From Bacillus pseudomycoides DSM 12442 (GTDB lineage Bacteria > Bacillota > Bacilli > Bacillales > Bacillaceae_G): 6,296 bases of DNA. Shown piece after piece: positions 5,370 through 6,296 of the stretch. Each line of letters opens with the position of its first letter. The first letter of the stretch is position 1. The notes below the pieces were generated by a model. The model made no database searches, had not been told where the DNA came from, and saw nothing but the letters and a program-made list of their open reading frames with translations. Where the stretch lies: the NCBI RefSeq assembly GCF_000161455.1, contig NZ_CM000745.1, forward strand, positions 5,156,715 to 5,163,010, given 5' to 3'. The position numbers and the translations under genes were made by a program.

Positions 5370-5519
5370 TTATTTTGCTTCTTCATATTCCTTCATTATT
5401 TTATAAAAAGTATTTTTCTTCAGTTGAAGTAGCTCCATAAATTTGACACCTGTTATTTCTCTATTTTTCCACTTTGGATAAGTTTCTTCTATTAGGAGGC
5501 ACCATACACGCCTATCAAC
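5370..5519 (-). pseudogene. Serine recombinase (resolvase) C-terminal remnant
   Basis: The leftward frame of 49 codons reads VDRRVWCLLIEETYPKWKNR, then EITGVKFMELLQLKKNTFYK and IMKEYEEAK, then stop. The block EITGVKFMELL.LKKNTFYK..KEYE is the helix-turn-helix DNA-binding tail of Tn3-type serine resolvases/invertases. The catalytic N-terminal domain (Ser nucleophile, YxR...) is absent: the frame meets a stop at 5520-5522, so the gene is broken. The match seems to begin near the EETYPKW segment. Its upstream edge overlaps, in another frame, the transposase remnant. Together they point to one collapsed Tn3-family transposon, left as a scar in a convergent position to the lipoprotein gene. Confidence 0.7.
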
Positions 5520-5716
5520 TTAAGAAAACAAGTTACACCCAAAAAAAATCCCTCAGACAAGCCAAGGGACCACTTATTTACATGAAAATATTGACGGTAC
5601 AGATTTAATTTTTGGATAAACTCTATTCGATCCATAATCTTGTGAAAATTTTTAACAGAAACAACACCTGAAGGTTGTCGAAGCCATGATAAATACGAGA
5701 ACTTGTCTCCTTTTCC
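5492..5716 (-). pseudogene. Tn3-family transposase (TnpA) fragment
   Basis: The leftward open frame of 74 codons contains KFSYLSWLRQPSGVVSVKNF, then HKIMDRIEFIQKLNL. This fits the conserved N-terminal segment of Tn3-family TnpA (WLRQP.G..S.KNF.KI..R...I..L.L). The following residues (VNKWSLGLSEGFF) match only loosely. The frame then runs through the recombinase remnant out of frame and stops at 5492-5494. A stop at 5717-5719 cuts the upstream side. Full TnpA proteins are close to 1000 residues, so only a few percent survives and no activity is possible. Relatives are common on B. thuringiensis and B. anthracis plasmids. Confidence 0.7.
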
Positions 5717-5748
5717 TCATTTCTGTAATAAGGGATCCCGTCACATTG

Positions 5749-5862
5749 CCATCAAGTTAAGAAATTTTTTGTTCCCCAAAACGAGAAAAACGAACTGAAT
5801 TCCATAACTATAAAGAGATAAAATTTTCGTTTTGAGGATACTTTAAAATATTAGCTTGATGG
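5749..5862. repeat. 114-bp element with imperfect inverted ends
   Basis: It begins CCATCAAGTTAAGAAATTTT, continues TTGTTCCCCAAAACGA, and ends TTCGTTTTGAGGATACTTTA...CTTGATGG, so the two ends are inverted copies over about 35 bases with some drift. The right end, read in reverse, matches 1336-1384. There is no coding capacity. It is a MITE-like or REP-like unit related to the other dispersed repeats and sits between the transposon scar and the peptide promoter. Confidence 0.65.
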
Positions 5863-5925
5863 GCATGTATAGTGACCCTTTATAGCAATAAAACTAGCTT
5901 ATGTAATATTGCATATTAAAATGTA

Positions 5926-5954
5926 TTGATATATATGTAAGCGCTTACTATAAT
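5926..5954 (+). promoter_or_regulatory. Sigma-A promoter of the peptide pair
   Basis: TTGATA (-35, 5926-5931) and TATAAT (-10, 5949-5954) are separated by exactly 17 bases. Transcription should begin near 5961, leaving an untranslated leader of roughly 48 bases before the first ATG. Confidence 0.85.
5936..5949. promoter_or_regulatory. CcpA cre site inside the promoter
   Basis: TGTAAGCGCTTACT fits the cre consensus TGWAARCGYTWNCW at all positions and contains the perfect palindrome GTAAGCGCTTAC (5937-5948). It fills the spacer between -35 and -10, so bound CcpA/HPr-Ser-P should block RNA polymerase: repression by preferred sugars. Confidence 0.8.
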
Positions 5955-6008
5955 AAAGGTATAAAGATTTACAACATCTTACTATACAAAATAAGAGGAG
6001 GAAATAAT

Positions 6009-6089
6009 ATGGCAATCGCAATGGCAGTTCTAAAATTTTTAGGTGGAATCATCCCATTAGTAGGAGAGCTTTTAAAAGCAGTAATGTAA
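6009..6089 (+). CDS. 26-aa amphipathic leaderless peptide, copy 1
   Basis: The ORF encodes MAIAMAVLKFLGGIIPLVGE followed by LLKAVM. AAGAGGAGG about six bases before the ATG is a near-perfect ribosome site, which strongly supports translation of so short a frame. There is no signal or double-glycine leader. The product is an amphipathic hydrophobic helix with a central GG..P hinge and charges only at Lys9, Glu20 and Lys23. Such features occur in leaderless bacteriocins, staphylococcal phenol-soluble modulins and membrane-acting toxins of type I systems. I do not recognise the exact family. No immunity, transporter or modification gene is in view; the window ends 200 bases on. Expression is predicted to be repressed by CcpA through the cre at 5936. 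Confidence 0.75.
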   Translation: MAIAMAVLKFLGGIIPLVGELLKAVM

Positions 6090-6129
6090 GTTCATTATCT
6101 TACTATACAAAAAAAGAGGAGGGAATAAT

Positions 6130-6210
6130 ATGGCAATCGCAATGGCAGTTTTAAAATTTTTAGGCGGAATCATCCCGTTAGTAGGAGAGCTTTTAAAAGC
6201 AGTAATGTAA
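6130..6210 (+). CDS. 26-aa amphipathic leaderless peptide, copy 2
   Basis: It encodes exactly the same 26 residues as the gene at 6009, with three silent changes (CTA/TTA at Leu8, GGT/GGC at Gly12, CCA/CCG at Pro16). It has its own ribosome site AGAGGAGGG seven bases before the ATG. No promoter elements are visible in the 40 bases between the genes, so both should be read from the promoter at 5926 as one short transcript ended by the hairpin at 6254. Keeping the protein identical while the DNA drifts suggests selection for peptide dose, or a duplication held together by gene conversion. Confidence 0.75.
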   Translation: MAIAMAVLKFLGGIIPLVGELLKAVM

Positions 6211-6253
6211 GTTCATTATTCCGCAATTGCAATTATATATATAAATATCATAC

Positions 6254-6296
6254 GAATGATCTGTATATCAAGAATGAATTGATGTGCAGATCATTC
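6254..6296 (+). terminator. Hairpin closing the peptide operon (cut by window end)
   Basis: GAATGATCTG (6254-6263) pairs perfectly with CAGATCATTC (6287-6296). The stem continues inward through 6264-6270 and 6280-6286 with two G-U pairs, giving 17 bp and a nine-base loop. A T-run, if present, lies just beyond the window, so the terminator call is provisional. Confidence 0.65.

Larger units (their letters stand above)
5976..6217 (+). repeat. Tandem duplication, 121-base unit, two copies
   Basis: Units 5976-6096 and 6097-6217 are near identical. Each carries ATCTTACTATACAAA, a GAGGAGG-type ribosome site, one peptide gene and GTTCATTAT. There are few differences: an A/T-run change and small changes at the RBS, and three synonymous third- or first-base codon changes in the gene. 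Confidence 0.95.

Noticed and set aside
5668..5677. Second Spo0A-like GTTGTCGAA
   Set aside because: It lies inside the transposase remnant with no promoter nearby.
1..6296. tRNA, rRNA, CRISPR array or replication origin
   Set aside because: No cloverleaf, rRNA motif, spaced direct repeats or iteron cluster was seen. The only tandem repeat is the two-copy peptide gene unit.

Overview
The window looks like chromosome (or a large replicon) of a Bacillus cereus-group bacterium. The evidence is low GC, strong AGGAGG-type ribosome binding sites, long T-tailed terminators, a perfect match to the PlcR box consensus, a perfect CcpA cre site, and dispersed repeats ending in CGTACGCTAAG of the kind scattered through B. 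cereus-group genomes. It is an accessory mosaic: short unrelated transcription units separated by repeats and transposon debris.

Layout, left to right. (1) The 3' end of an MFS transporter gene (2-304), followed by a dispersed repeat (317-450). (2) A leftward gene for a cysteine-rich protein of the E. coli YgbA type, the 'nitrous oxide-stimulated promoter' family (576-908). Its start is better placed at an internal Met with a strong RBS. (3) A decayed IS66-type element (about 1034-1272) with a 27-codon tnpA remnant, abutting a reversed copy of the dispersed repeat. (4) A family IV (HSL-like) alpha/beta-hydrolase (1557-2471), closed by a 25-bp terminator hairpin that is part of another repeat copy. 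(5) A PlcR box (2678-2693), a gene-poor leader of about 550 bases, and a secreted protein with an aerolysin-like pore-forming pattern (3240-4181), then two terminators. (6) A small DUF4870-type membrane protein (4427-4747) and a DUF6376-like lipoprotein (4842-5291). (7) Leftward remnants of a serine recombinase and a Tn3-family transposase (5370-5716), then a 114-bp element with inverted ends (5749-5862). (8) A sigma-A promoter with a cre site between its -35 and -10, driving two tandem 26-codon ORFs that encode the same amphipathic, leaderless peptide (6009-6210), closed by a hairpin at the window edge.

The two most interesting systems are both candidate membrane-attack factors. One is the secreted protein at 3240, apparently tied to quorum-sensed virulence control by the PlcR box. 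The other is the duplicated melittin-like peptide, apparently tied to carbon catabolite repression. Both lie beside mobile-element scars. The remaining genes appear to be independent units with no shared pathway visible here.
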